Source: Arthrobacter sp. C2 (GTDB lineage Bacteria; Actinomycetota; Actinomycetes; Actinomycetales; Micrococcaceae). Taken from it: a DNA stretch of 64,000 nt. Made by a program: the position numbers and the translations under genes. The stretch is taken from assembly GCA_024207135.1 (NCBI GenBank), contig CP042428.1, positions 3,472,001 to 3,536,000 of the forward strand, in the 5' to 3' direction. Under the pieces are notes generated by a model that was not told the origin of the DNA, did not search any database, and saw only the letters and a list, made by a program, of their open reading frames with translations. Below, in pieces: positions 25,498-34,453 of this stretch (position 1 is the first letter of the stretch; each line of letters opens with the position of its first letter).

Positions 25498-26745
25498 TCA
25501 GCGCCCGGCCGGGTGGAGGACCTGGTTCCACAGGTAATCTTCGCCAACGACCGGGATGCCGTATGACCTGGCCTTGCGGGCCTTGCCCGAGAGGCTGTCC
25601 GGGTCGGCGGCCACCAACAGCTTCACCTTTTTCGTCACCGCCGGGTGCGACTTGAACCCGGCGGATGCCAGTTCGGCCTCGATGGCGCTCCGGGGCCGGG
25701 TCATGTCCCCGGTGAGCACGACGAGGTCCCCGGGTTCCAGGAACGAGGATGCCGTCCGCTGCGGCAAGGGGGCCTGCGGCGGGCCGGCCGGCCTGGCCAG
25801 CGTGGCGGCATCGAGTTGTGCGGAAGGGATGCCAAGCAGCTGGGCGATGGTTGCCAGGTCGTGCAGCTCGTCGTGGGTGAGGACACCGTCGGCCCAAGCG
25901 GTGTCGGCGATCGAGGAGAAATATTGGCGGTGCAGTTCGATGACGGTGGCCCTGCTCAATTCGAGCTCGTCGGCCATCGCCACCAGGGCGGATTGCTCGT
26001 GGGCCGAGAGATACCTGTCAAGCAGTGCGCGGTCGAGCAACGCCAGGTATTCCTGGTGCTGGGCGGGCCCGGTGATTTCGGGCAGGCGAACCACGATCCG
26101 GTCGACGAAGTGGGTTTCCCTGGTTCCCTCCGTGGAGCGGTGCACGGGTGCAAACAGCGCGGGAGGAGTATCTACGTTCCAGCTGGTGGCCGCTGCCTGC
26201 TCCAGCAGGTAGTCCCAGTCGTCCAGGTCCGGGTCAAGCTCCATGTACCGGGACAAGAGCACGGCGGTGGCCTCCGCGTCGTCCCCGGCGCTGTGCGCAT
26301 GGCGCAGCTCGATGCTGAACGAATCGCAGCAGTCCTGCAGGGAACGCCCGGCGCCGGGCAGGTATTCGTGGGCCATTTGCATGGTGCACAGGCCTCGGGG
26401 CAGGTAGAAGTCCGGCAGGGCCAGCCCCGCGCGCTGGAATTCGGCGCCGAGGAAGCGGGCGTCGAAGCCGAGGTTGTGCGCGACGACGATGGTTCCGGAC
26501 AGCCGCCAGTCAAGCTCCTGGGCGATGTCGACGAAGCGCGGTGCCTCGAGGATGTCCTTGGCACGGATCCCGTGGATCGATTGCTTGCCCAGGTCCCGTT
26601 CGGGGTTGACCAGCGTTTCCCACCGATCCAGGACGGTGCCCGAGCGGTCGAGTGTGATGACGGCAATTTCCGCAATGCGGTCGTGGTTTCCCGGGAAAAG
26701 TCCCGTGGTTTCCGTGTCAATCACGGCAAAATATCCTTGTGCCAT
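25498..26745 (-). CDS. DnaQ-family 3'-5' exonuclease with C-terminal BRCT domain
   Basis: A 415-residue protein. Residues 1-165 form a DEDD exonuclease: Exo I FAVIDTETTGLF (~6-17), Exo II VVAHNLGFDARFL (~95-107) and Exo III HSAGDDAEAT (~150-159, DEDDh type). A tellurite-resistance TerB-like helical middle (~225-320, with SSIADTAWADGVLTHDE) follows. Residues ~335-410 form a BRCT domain with GDLVVLTGDMTRPRS. The arrangement is common in actinobacterial exonuclease/BRCT proteins. ATG 26745 fits the Exo I position; the frame runs open further upstream without homology. Likely role is DNA proofreading or repair; no polymerase partner is adjacent. Confidence 0.9.
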   Translation of the reverse strand: MAQGYFAVIDTETTGLFPGNHDRIAEIAVITLDRSGTVLDRWETLVNPERDLGKQSIHGIRAKDILEAPRFVDIAQELDWRLSGTIVVAHNLGFDARFLGAEFQRAGLALPDFYLPRGLCTMQMAHEYLPGAGRSLQDCCDSFSIELRHAHSAGDDAEATAVLLSRYMELDPDLDDWDYLLEQAAATSWNVDTPPALFAPVHRSTEGTRETHFVDRIVVRLPEITGPAQHQEYLALLDRALLDRYLSAHEQSALVAMADELELSRATVIELHRQYFSSIADTAWADGVLTHDELHDLATIAQLLGIPSAQLDAATLARPAGPPQAPLPQRTASSFLEPGDLVVLTGDMTRPRSAIEAELASAGFKSHPAVTKKVKLLVAADPDSLSGKARKARSYGIPVVGEDYLWNQVLHPAGR

Positions 26746-26872
26746 GGAGGCCCCGCTCCCTGCCCGTATCCGACGATGTGTTTTGATCCTAGGCCAACCG
26801 GCAGGGCCGTGGGACTCGGGTCCGGTGTTTGGGGCCCACCGGGTGTTAACTTTCGTGTAGTAGATCTTGTGC

Positions 26873-28126
26873 ATGCGAACTCAGGATGGGGAAAAAGTGG
26901 TACCAGGTCTTCAGCGACGGTTGGGCACCTTTGACGCGGTCATGATCGGGCTGGGGGCGATGATCGGGGCGGGCCTGTTTTCGGCCTTCACGCCCGCGGC
27001 CTCCGCGGCCGGCTCCGCGCTCTTGGTCTCCCTCGTTCTTGCCTCCGCGATTGCCTATGCCAATGCTCGTTCCAGCGCGCAGCTCGCGGCACGCTACCCG
27101 ACTTCCGGCGGCACCTACGCCTATGGGCGGGAGGTGCTGGGGCCGTGGCCCGGTTTCATTGCCGGGTGGGGGTTCGTGGTCGGCAAGACTGCATCCGCGG
27201 CAGCCATGGCATTGACCTTTGCCACCTACACGGTCCCCGGACCCTGGGTGAAACCGGTGGCCGCTGTGGCTGTGGCGGTGCTCGTGGGCGTCAACTGCCT
27301 GGGCGTTACCCGCACGGCGGCCGCGGCCAGAATCATCGTCACCGCGGTCCTGGCGCTTCTGGCCGTGGTCCTGATGGTGATCCTGGCGGGAGGACATGCT
27401 CCGCCGGAATACGTTGCCGGTACCGACCACGGGGTTTTTGGCGTCTTGCAGGGAGCGGGGTTGTTGTTCTTCGCGTTTGCCGGTTATGCGCGCATCGCGA
27501 CCCTGGGGGAAGAAGTGCGGAACCCGTCCAAGAGCATTCCGAGGGCCATCGGAATCGGGCTCGGCATCGTGGTGGTCCTCTATGCCGCGGTGGCTCTGGT
27601 GCTGATCAATGTCCTGGGGACGGCCGGCATTGCCCAAAGCCCCAAGCCGCTGGCGACCGCGGTGGGGGACTCCTGGGCGCTTCCGCTGGTCCAGGTTGCG
27701 GCGGCGCTGGCCTCCCTGGGTGCCTTGCTGGCCCTGGTGGCAGGGATCGGACGCACCGCCATGGCCATGGCCAGGGAGAACGACCTGCCTCGGGCCCTTT
27801 CAGCCGTGCACCCGCGGTTTTCCACACCCCTGAGGGCCGAACTCGTCGTCGGTGCCGCGATCCTGGCGCTCATCGCGTTCTTCGACCTGGGCACGGCCAT
27901 TGGCTTCTCGTCGTTCGGGGTCCTGGTCTACTACCTGATCGCCAACATCTCGGCCGCGAAGCAACCAAAGAACGAGCGGTTGGCGCCCGTGTGGCTGGGT
28001 GTCGCCGGGACCGCGGGCTGCGCGGTGCTCGTCGCCACGCTTCCGGCCTCCGCCGTCATCGGCGGACTGGTCATGTTCGCCGTGGGACTGGGATACCGCG
28101 CGACAAGGCTTCGGTTCGGCGGCTGA
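26873..28126 (+). CDS. APC-family amino acid permease
   Basis: A 417-residue membrane protein with 12 hydrophobic segments. The helix-1 motif is IGLGAMIGAGLFSAFTPAA (~residues 22-40) and the helix-6 motif is LFFAFAGYARIATLGEEVRNPSKSIPRA, read across ~197-224, both classic APC features. Compared with 450-500 residues for many APC proteins it is on the short side, but both ends look complete. ATG 26873 is chosen over the TTG two codons earlier. It is transcribed divergently from the exonuclease across 127 bp. Substrate unknown; a cationic or neutral amino acid is typical of this branch. Confidence 0.87.
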   Translation: MRTQDGEKVVPGLQRRLGTFDAVMIGLGAMIGAGLFSAFTPAASAAGSALLVSLVLASAIAYANARSSAQLAARYPTSGGTYAYGREVLGPWPGFIAGWGFVVGKTASAAAMALTFATYTVPGPWVKPVAAVAVAVLVGVNCLGVTRTAAAARIIVTAVLALLAVVLMVILAGGHAPPEYVAGTDHGVFGVLQGAGLLFFAFAGYARIATLGEEVRNPSKSIPRAIGIGLGIVVVLYAAVALVLINVLGTAGIAQSPKPLATAVGDSWALPLVQVAAALASLGALLALVAGIGRTAMAMARENDLPRALSAVHPRFSTPLRAELVVGAAILALIAFFDLGTAIGFSSFGVLVYYLIANISAAKQPKNERLAPVWLGVAGTAGCAVLVATLPASAVIGGLVMFAVGLGYRATRLRFGG

Positions 28127-28312
28127 GTCCTGCCCCGGACGTGGCTGCCGGCACCGGTGCCAGCCGTCGGCCAGCCCTAGCAACTTGGCCCAAAGAAGAG
28201 CATGCTGGGGAAGAACCACACATTTCGAACCACAGAAACTTCGTGGATCGGATGCCCGGCCGGGGAACGTCGGGTGCCTGCCGCGTCGTTTGGGGAAACC
28301 GTGAGATGAAAA

Positions 28313-30043
28313 ATGGCAACCTATGAATACGCAACGGATGAACTGACCCGCGACCAGCCACGGGCAGTCCCGCTGAGCAAGGGGCGGATGATCGTCGGCT
28401 GGCTCACGACCACCGACCACAAGAAGATCGGGTACATGTACCTGATTGCCTCGTTCACCTTCTTCTGCCTGGCCGGCGTGATGGCAATGCTGATGAGGGC
28501 CGAATTGTTCGACCCCGGCCTGCAGATCGTGCAGACCAAGGAACAATACAACCAGCTGTTCACCATGCATGGCACGTTGATGTTGCTGATGTTCGCGACG
28601 CCGCTTTTTGCCGGTTTCGCCAACGTGATGATGCCGCTGCAGATCGGGGCGCCCGACGTCGCGTTTCCCAGGCTCAACGCGCTGGCCTTCTGGTTCTTCC
28701 TCTTTGGCTCGACCATCGCGATCTCGGGCTTCCTGGCCCCGCAGGGCGCGGCGGCGTTTGGCTGGACCGGGTATGCACCGTTGTCGAACACCACCTTCAG
28801 CCCCGGCATCGGCGGTGACCTCTGGGTCTTCGGCCTGGCGCTGTCGGGCTTCGGCACCATCCTGGGCGCGGTCAACTTCATCACCACGATCATCTGCCTA
28901 CGTGCACCTGGCATGACCATGTGGCGCATGCCCATTTTCACGTGGAACACGCTGATCACCGCGATCATGATCCTGATGGCGTTCCCGCCGCTGGCGGCGG
29001 CGCTGTTCGCCCTGGGTGCGGACAGGCGGTTCGGTGCGCATGTGTATGATCCGGAAGCGGGCGGCCCGATGCTGTGGCAGCACCTATTCTGGTTCTTCGG
29101 GCACCCCGAGGTCTACATCATTGCGTTGCCGTTCTTTGGCATCGTCACGGAGATCTTCCCGGTGTTCTCCCGCAAGCCGATCTTCGGCTACAAGGGCCTG
29201 ATCTTTGCCACCATCTCGATCGCTGCGCTTTCGATTTCCGTCTGGGCCCACCACATGTACGCCACCGGCCAGGTCATGCTGCCGTTCTTCGCCTTCATGA
29301 CCATGCTGATCGCGGTGCCCACGGGCGTGAAGTTCTTCAACTGGATCGGCACCCTCTGGCGAGGCTCTGTCACCTTCGAAACCCCGATGCTCTGGAGCAT
29401 CGGATTCCTGGTGACCTTCCTCTTCGGCGGCCTGACCGGCATCGTCCTGTCGGCACCGGGCCTGGACTTCCATGTGACAGACACCTACTTCGTCGTCGCC
29501 CATTTCCACTACGTCGTCTTCGGAACCGTGGTGTTCGCGATGTTCGCGGGCTTCTACTTCTGGTGGGCGAAGTGGACCGGCAAGATGCTCAACGAGCGAT
29601 TGGGCAAGATCCACTTCTGGATGCTGTTCGTGGGCTTCCACGGAACGTTCCTGATCCAGCATTGGCTGGGCGTCATGGGGATGCCGCGTCGCTATGCGGA
29701 TTACCTTCCGGAAGACGGGTTCACAACGATGAACCAATTCTCCTCGGTGTTCTCCTTCATCCTGGGAGCCTCGATGATCCCGTTCTTCTGGAACGTGTGG
29801 ACCACGCACCGGAACGGGAAGAAAGTGGTCGTGGACGATCCGTGGGGCTTCGGCGGGTCGCTGGAATGGGCAACCTCCTGCCCGCCGCCGCGCCACAACT
29901 TCAGCTCGATCCCGCGCATCCGTTCCGAGCGCCCGGCCCTTGACCTCCACCATCCGGAGCTCGGCGCACGGACAACCCCGCGGGGCCCCGTGGCCAAGGT
30001 CTTTGGCCCGGCGCAGCAGAAGGACACCGACGAATCGGGCTGA
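28313..30043 (+). CDS. ctaD: Cytochrome c oxidase subunit I (aa3 type), stand-alone copy
   Basis: A 576-residue haem-copper oxidase core subunit with 12 membrane helices. The low-spin haem ligand is in [12 protein letters not shown] (~residue 84). The Cu-B/Tyr motif is [14 protein letters not shown] (~262-275), followed by the His pair in [10 protein letters not shown] (~312) and the haem ligands in [10 protein letters not shown] (~398-407). It reduces O2 at the membrane and pumps protons. No ctaC, ctaE/F or qcr genes are nearby, so the other subunits must be encoded elsewhere, and this may be a second ctaD. ATG 28313 is preceded by GAGATGAAAA. It is followed by a very long hairpin. Confidence 0.95.
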   Translation: MATYEYATDELTRDQPRAVPLSKGRMIVGWLTTTDHKKIGYMYLIASFTFFCLAGVMAMLMRAELFDPGLQIVQTKEQYNQLFTMHGTLMLLMFATPLFAGFANVMMPLQIGAPDVAFPRLNALAFWFFLFGSTIAISGFLAPQGAAAFGWTGYAPLSNTTFSPGIGGDLWVFGLALSGFGTILGAVNFITTIICLRAPGMTMWRMPIFTWNTLITAIMILMAFPPLAAALFALGADRRFGAHVYDPEAGGPMLWQHLFWFFGHPEVYIIALPFFGIVTEIFPVFSRKPIFGYKGLIFATISIAALSISVWAHHMYATGQVMLPFFAFMTMLIAVPTGVKFFNWIGTLWRGSVTFETPMLWSIGFLVTFLFGGLTGIVLSAPGLDFHVTDTYFVVAHFHYVVFGTVVFAMFAGFYFWWAKWTGKMLNERLGKIHFWMLFVGFHGTFLIQHWLGVMGMPRRYADYLPEDGFTTMNQFSSVFSFILGASMIPFFWNVWTTHRNGKKVVVDDPWGFGGSLEWATSCPPPRHNFSSIPRIRSERPALDLHHPELGARTTPRGPVAKVFGPAQQKDTDESG

Positions 30044-30077
30044 TTCCGGTTTCCCGCAGCGACAGGAATGCGGGTCT

Positions 30078-30137
30078 AAACGAACGTGGGGTGGTGGTTC
30101 CCGTCCTTGGACGGGAACCACCACCCCACGTTCGTTT
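30078..30137. terminator. Perfect 29-bp-arm palindrome between convergent ctaD and BCCT genes
   Basis: Positions 30078-30106 are an exact reverse complement of 30109-30137, with only TT at the centre. Each strand ends its stem with CGTTCGTTT, so it can terminate transcription from both sides. It lies 34 bp after ctaD and 10 bp before the BCCT stop. The length and perfection are unusual for a plain terminator. Confidence 0.8.
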
Positions 30138-30147
30138 GCCGTGCGTG

Positions 30148-31929
30148 TTAGTCGGTGGACTTGGGTTGCACTCCGGGCTGTCCGCCATCGGTCTTGGGTG
30201 CGTCTGCGCCATGGACAGCTGCCGCGCCAACCGAGAGAGCCGGAACCGTGGCATCGGCTCGACGACCCTGGGGAACGGCCCGGCGCAGCCTTGCCGTTAG
30301 GTTCTGGAGATTGAGCAGCTGCGAATCCCGGTTAGGGCCTTCAACTTCCAACCCGTAGAAGTCACCGATGTGGTCCACGAACGCCATCCGACGGGCCTTC
30401 TCGTAGACCTTCACTTCGCGGGAGAATGCCCGGTACGTCGCCCAGCAGATCATGATCAAGACAATGCTGAAGGGCAACGCGATAACGATGGCTGCGGTCT
30501 TGAGCGCTTCGAGGCCTCCGGACAGGAGCAGCGAAGCGGCCAGCAGGGAGGTGGCCAGTGTGAAGAAGATGCGGATCCAGTTCTTTGGTTCCACGTCTCC
30601 GCCGGTGGCGATCATGCCCATGACCAGTGCCCCCGAGTCGGCAGAGGTGACGAAGAAGATGACAATCATGATGATTGCCCCGATCGTCAGCACGGAACCG
30701 GCCGGCAAGGTGTCCAGCATGGCGAACAAGGCGCCTTCGGTGTCGATCGAACGGTCCTCAGCCACGAGGTTCCCGGTGCCTTGCAGCTGGCCGTAGATCG
30801 CGGTTCCGCCCAGGACGGCGAACCACAGCATGGTGACAACCGTCGGGACCAAAATGACTCCGCCAACGAACTGGCGCACCGTGCGGCCGCGGGAGATCCT
30901 GGCGATGAAGATGCCCACGAACGGGGCCCAGGAAATCCACCAGCCCCAGTAGAACGTGGTCCACATGCCCTGCCAGGCTTCGCCTTCGGCACCGGTGAAG
31001 GCACTGACGTTGAAGGACATGGCAAGGAAGTTTTGCAGGTAGTTGCCGATCGACTGCACGAAGTTGCGCAGAAGGAATTGCGTGGGACCAACAATCAGCA
31101 GGAAGGCGACGAACACCCCGGCCAAGATCAGGTTGGTGTTCGAGAGCCACTTCATGCCCTTGCCAACGCCCGAAAGCACGGAGAAGAGCACCATGCAGGT
31201 GACGACGGCAATGATGACGAGGTCGACGAACTGGGAGGCCTTGAACATGCCGGCGCTTTCCAGCCCGGCACTGATCTGCAGGACGCCCAAGCCCAGCGAG
31301 GTGGCCACACCGAAGATCGTGCCAACCAGGGCTACAACGTCAATGAGGTTGCCGAGGCCGCCATGGACCTTGCGACCCAGCAATGGTTCGAGGGTCCAGC
31401 GGATCGAAATGGGTCGGCCTCGCCTGTGGATCGCATAGGCCAAGGCCAGCCCGATGACAACGTAGATCGACCACGCATGGACGCCCCAGTGCAGGAACGT
31501 TTGGGCCTGGGCCTGTTGGGCAAGATCTGCCGGGGACCCCGAAGCACCGGGTTTGGGCGAGGCAAAATGGCTCAGCGGCTCGGAGACGCCGTAGAAAACC
31601 AGGCCGATGCCCATCCCAGCGGCAAAGAGAAGCGAGAACCAGGAACCGAGGGAGAACTCCGGTTCGTCATCGTCCTTGCCGAGCTTGATCTCGCCGAATT
31701 TCCCGAATCCCAGCCAGAGGCTGAACACCACAAAGCCCGTTGCTATCAGGACGTAGTACCAGTTGAAGTATCCGATGATTTTCGTCTGGATGGATGAGAA
31801 GAAGGACTCTGCCGTACCGGGCATGGTCATGGCGAACGTGGCAAAAACAATGGTGATGATGGCCGCGGGCCAGAAGACCCACCGGTGTACACGCGGCGAT
31901 GTACTCGTCTTTGTCTGTTCGGTTGTCAT
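30148..31929 (-). CDS. BCCT-family betaine/choline/carnitine transporter
   Basis: A 593-residue secondary transporter, sodium- or proton-driven, for compatible solutes such as glycine betaine. Twelve hydrophobic segments are visible. The family hallmark is the Trp-rich stretch WGWWISWAPFVGIFIARISR near residues 320-340, and GMGIGLVFYGVSEPLSH near 105 is the helix-3 glycine motif. The C-terminal ~100 residues are hydrophilic and rich in Arg and Gln, like osmosensory tails of BetP relatives, with an Ala/Pro-rich end. Choline versus betaine cannot be decided. It converges on ctaD around the long palindrome, and its upstream spacer to the response regulator stop is 227 bp. Confidence 0.93.
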   Translation of the reverse strand: MTTEQTKTSTSPRVHRWVFWPAAIITIVFATFAMTMPGTAESFFSSIQTKIIGYFNWYYVLIATGFVVFSLWLGFGKFGEIKLGKDDDEPEFSLGSWFSLLFAAGMGIGLVFYGVSEPLSHFASPKPGASGSPADLAQQAQAQTFLHWGVHAWSIYVVIGLALAYAIHRRGRPISIRWTLEPLLGRKVHGGLGNLIDVVALVGTIFGVATSLGLGVLQISAGLESAGMFKASQFVDLVIIAVVTCMVLFSVLSGVGKGMKWLSNTNLILAGVFVAFLLIVGPTQFLLRNFVQSIGNYLQNFLAMSFNVSAFTGAEGEAWQGMWTTFYWGWWISWAPFVGIFIARISRGRTVRQFVGGVILVPTVVTMLWFAVLGGTAIYGQLQGTGNLVAEDRSIDTEGALFAMLDTLPAGSVLTIGAIIMIVIFFVTSADSGALVMGMIATGGDVEPKNWIRIFFTLATSLLAASLLLSGGLEALKTAAIVIALPFSIVLIMICWATYRAFSREVKVYEKARRMAFVDHIGDFYGLEVEGPNRDSQLLNLQNLTARLRRAVPQGRRADATVPALSVGAAAVHGADAPKTDGGQPGVQPKSTD

Positions 31930-32156
31930 TTTCCGAGCCTAAGGGGTAGCAGGGGGCGACCAACAAGAAAGGTGGTATTCACCACCAAATTTGCGAAACT
32001 TTGAGAATCTATGGATTGGGGTTCACCTGAGGAAAAACTACAAGGTTTTCCAGATAAAGGTAAGCCCCCTGCGTACGGTTCAAGCGTCGGATTCGGAACC
32101 GCACAAGGCGTTGGTGGTGAAGCGCTCGGAGCACCCCAGGGCCGTTCGCCGAATGG

Positions 32157-32828
32157 TTAGTCCATATGAAGCTCGACCAGACCGTACTGCGCGGCCCGAA
32201 TCAGGGCCTGGACCCTGTCGCGGACACCGAATTTTGCCATGACCCGGCTCAGGTGGGCTTTCACGGTTGCCTCGGAAATGTGCAATTCTGCGGCCATCTC
32301 CGGATTGTTTCTGCCCCGTGCGAGTAGTTGGAGAACTTCCTGCTCCCGCTCGGACAATGCCATGGGGTTCGTCCCGATGGAACTACTGGGCTTCACATCG
32401 TGGGCCTCGCGAATTGCGCGAATAAGGTCCTGCGACACCGACGCGGAGATCGCCGCGCTTCCGTCTTGTACTGCCTGAATGGCTGCGAGAATTTCCGTGG
32501 GCTCGGCGTCCTTGACCAAGTAACCAGCGGCTCCTGCGCGAAGAGCCGGGACCAGGTATTCCTCCGAGGAAAAAGCGGTGATGGCAAGTACGCCAATGCC
32601 CGGGTAATTTGTGGTGATGATGCTGGTTGCTTCAACGCCGTCCATGCGGGGCATTTGCATGTCCATGAGGATTACATCTGGATTGTTGCCCACGCAGAAG
32701 TCGACGGCTTCAATGCCGTTAGTCGCTTCTCCAAGCCACTGAAATCCCGGGGCGGCTTCAAGGATGATCTTGAGGGCTTGGCGCATGAGTGGTTCATTAT
32801 CAACCACAAGAACTTGGATGTCGGTCAC
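32157..32828 (-). CDS. NarL/FixJ-type response regulator of the peptide cassette
   Basis: A 223-residue two-component regulator. The receiver domain (~3-120) has VVDNEP in place of the usual acidic pair DD/DE, the phospho-acceptor Asp56 in LMDMQMPRMDG, Thr in AITAFSSEEY and Lys in GYLVKDAEP. The LuxR-type HTH (~155-215) reads LSEREQEVLQLLARGRNNPEMA and ISEATVKAHLSRVMAKFGV. Start is GTG 32828. It is divergent from the small secreted peptide gene and the histidine kinase, a layout in which the kinase and regulator form a pair. Surrounding DNA is visibly less GC-rich than the rest of the window. Confidence 0.93.
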   Translation of the reverse strand: MTDIQVLVVDNEPLMRQALKIILEAAPGFQWLGEATNGIEAVDFCVGNNPDVILMDMQMPRMDGVEATSIITTNYPGIGVLAITAFSSEEYLVPALRAGAAGYLVKDAEPTEILAAIQAVQDGSAAISASVSQDLIRAIREAHDVKPSSSIGTNPMALSEREQEVLQLLARGRNNPEMAAELHISEATVKAHLSRVMAKFGVRDRVQALIRAAQYGLVELHMD

Positions 32829-32845
32829 AGTCTTGAGTCTAGTGA

Positions 32846-32916
32846 TCTTTTGGGTATTCAGCGTCTTTGATGGATAACAACATGAACTTTTGGGAAAACA
32901 CCTGTTGACTTATGGG
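32846..32916. promoter_or_regulatory. Three direct repeats in the divergent promoter region
   Basis: TCTTTTGGG at 32846-32854, ACTTTTGGG at 32886-32894 and ACTTATGGG at 32908-32916 share the pattern WCTTWTGGG, each followed by A/T-rich bases. The last two start 22 bp apart and the first two 40 bp apart, close to whole helical turns. They lie between the response regulator and peptide genes, so they are candidate sites for that regulator. A TTGACT at 32905-32910 overlaps the third repeat. Confidence 0.45.
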
Positions 32917-32929
32917 AATAAGTGCAACA

Positions 32930-33136
32930 ATGAGCAACATGACTCGTAAAACTCGTATCTTCGCTGCTGTAACCATGTCCGCGGCCCTCTTGCTGCCGGC
33001 CGCCATCCCTGCTCAGGCTGCCGTTGTCTCAGGGCCCATATCCAAAAGCATCTCATACCCGGTGGCATCGCCTGCCGGTGCAACCGACGCATTCAACGAT
33101 TGGATGTGCCGTAATCTCGGTGCGTTGTGTCGCTAA
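32930..33136 (+). CDS. Small secreted two-cysteine peptide, candidate signal of the adjacent two-component system
   Basis: A 68-residue precursor. The N-terminus is basic (MTRKTR), then comes a hydrophobic core and an AQA cleavage site at residue 30, giving a mature peptide of about 38 residues. The mature part is rich in Ser, Ala and Pro and ends in DWMCRNLGALCR, with Cys60 and Cys67 able to close a six-residue disulfide loop. I know no family for it. The stop is only 27 bp before the histidine kinase start, so they are probably co-transcribed. ATG 32930, 32912 and 32939 are all possible starts; none has a strong ribosome site, and a TTGACT just upstream could even allow a leaderless start at 32939. 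A signalling role is inference from layout. Confidence 0.65.
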   Translation: MSNMTRKTRIFAAVTMSAALLLPAAIPAQAAVVSGPISKSISYPVASPAGATDAFNDWMCRNLGALCR

Positions 33137-33163
33137 TTCCGTTGAAAAGCCGAGCTCACTGAT

Positions 33164-34453
33164 ATGAGCCCTGCTTTCGGCAAGAATGGGATGGTGAATC
33201 AAGAGAATCTTCCACCCGCCGCGAGTAAGCCATCGTCCGCCCCTTTGGGGCGGACGATTCTTCTCATTGCCAGCGGGATTGTCGCATTGTTGCTGGTTAC
33301 AGACATCATAAGTCTGCTCAGTGAAGCTGATCCTGCACGGTTTCGAGTTCGTGCAACGGAGTCCGTTGTAAGCGTTGCTTTCGCTCTAGCTCTCGGGATG
33401 ATGTGGGTCCGAGCGCAACTCTCCGTCGTTGTCTCCGTCCTAGCCATGGTTTTGGCCCTGATGGTGGGCACGTATCTTTTGTCTCTTCTTGTCGTGCCAC
33501 TGCTACTTGGGTTGGTCACGTTGACCCAGACACGCAGGTTTTCATTCCGTTATCTGTGTGTCACGCTCCTGTGGGCAATCTCGATCGTCGTCGTGCGGTC
33601 GTACGACGTAGGTTTCATCATCATCTTCGTACCACTGGTTGCAATCGCATACTTCGTGGCACTGTTTGCACGGAAGTACCAAGAACAGCGTGAATCGGAC
33701 AGGAAGCGCATAGAGGATCTGCGCCGCAAGCAGCAAGAAGCCGTGGAGGCCGAGCGCAAGGCCATCGCCAGGGACCTGCATGACATCGTCGCCCATGACA
33801 TCACCGTGATTTCCATGCAGGCCAAGGCCGCAGGTTTTTCGGGGGACCCCGCCGTCGCCCAGGCCGCACTCAAGGTCATCGGAAACACCTCGAAGGAAGC
33901 GCTGCAGGACCTCCGCGTCATGCTCAACGTCCTGCGATCGGACGGGCCAGCGACCCGCGTGGACGGATCGCTCGTTGACTCCGCGGGAAATGCAGCCAGC
34001 AGCCTGGAGATCCTCATCGGTGTCGAGGTGTTTGCCGAGAGGCTGATTGACCTCGGCCATCCGACGAAGACCATGGCCGATCCGAGGCTTGCCGGCTTGC
34101 CGCAGTCCGCGCAGGCCGCGCTGTATAGGGTTCTGCAGGAATCCACGACGAATATCGTCAAGCATGCGGAGCCGCATGCCGCATGCCGCATTGAGGCACT
34201 CGTGGTCGGGGACCGGGTATGGCTGGAAATCGCCAACTCGCTACCCCGCCACGTCATGGACCAAGGCTTCGACATTGGCGGGCACAGCTCCGGCATCGTC
34301 GGCATGTCCGACCGGATGGCGGCCTTCGGCGGCACCCTCTCCGCCAAGCGAGTCCGCGACGATTGGGTGGTGCGTGCCGAACTTCCGGCCACCACCATCG
34401 ACCAAGACCTCAAGGCTCCCGAGGACACCTCCGAAGCCTCGGACCAATTGTGA
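33164..34453 (+). CDS. Membrane sensor histidine kinase (HisKA_3 family)
   Basis: A 429-residue kinase. Residues ~30-170 contain five to six hydrophobic helices with little extracytoplasmic loop, so it may sense within or at the membrane. A coiled linker with KYQEQRESDRKRIEDLRRK (~171-189) leads to the H-box AIARDLHDIVAHD, with His206 the likely phospho-acceptor. The HATPase domain shows the N-box VLQESTTNIVKHA (~325) and the G-box SSGIVGMSDRM (~375-385). ATG 33164 is used; ATG 33191 is possible. The 5' part of the gene is clearly less GC-rich than the 3' part. It pairs with the response regulator across the intergenic region and follows the small peptide gene. Confidence 0.9.
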   Translation: MSPAFGKNGMVNQENLPPAASKPSSAPLGRTILLIASGIVALLLVTDIISLLSEADPARFRVRATESVVSVAFALALGMMWVRAQLSVVVSVLAMVLALMVGTYLLSLLVVPLLLGLVTLTQTRRFSFRYLCVTLLWAISIVVVRSYDVGFIIIFVPLVAIAYFVALFARKYQEQRESDRKRIEDLRRKQQEAVEAERKAIARDLHDIVAHDITVISMQAKAAGFSGDPAVAQAALKVIGNTSKEALQDLRVMLNVLRSDGPATRVDGSLVDSAGNAASSLEILIGVEVFAERLIDLGHPTKTMADPRLAGLPQSAQAALYRVLQESTTNIVKHAEPHAACRIEALVVGDRVWLEIANSLPRHVMDQGFDIGGHSSGIVGMSDRMAAFGGTLSAKRVRDDWVVRAELPATTIDQDLKAPEDTSEASDQL

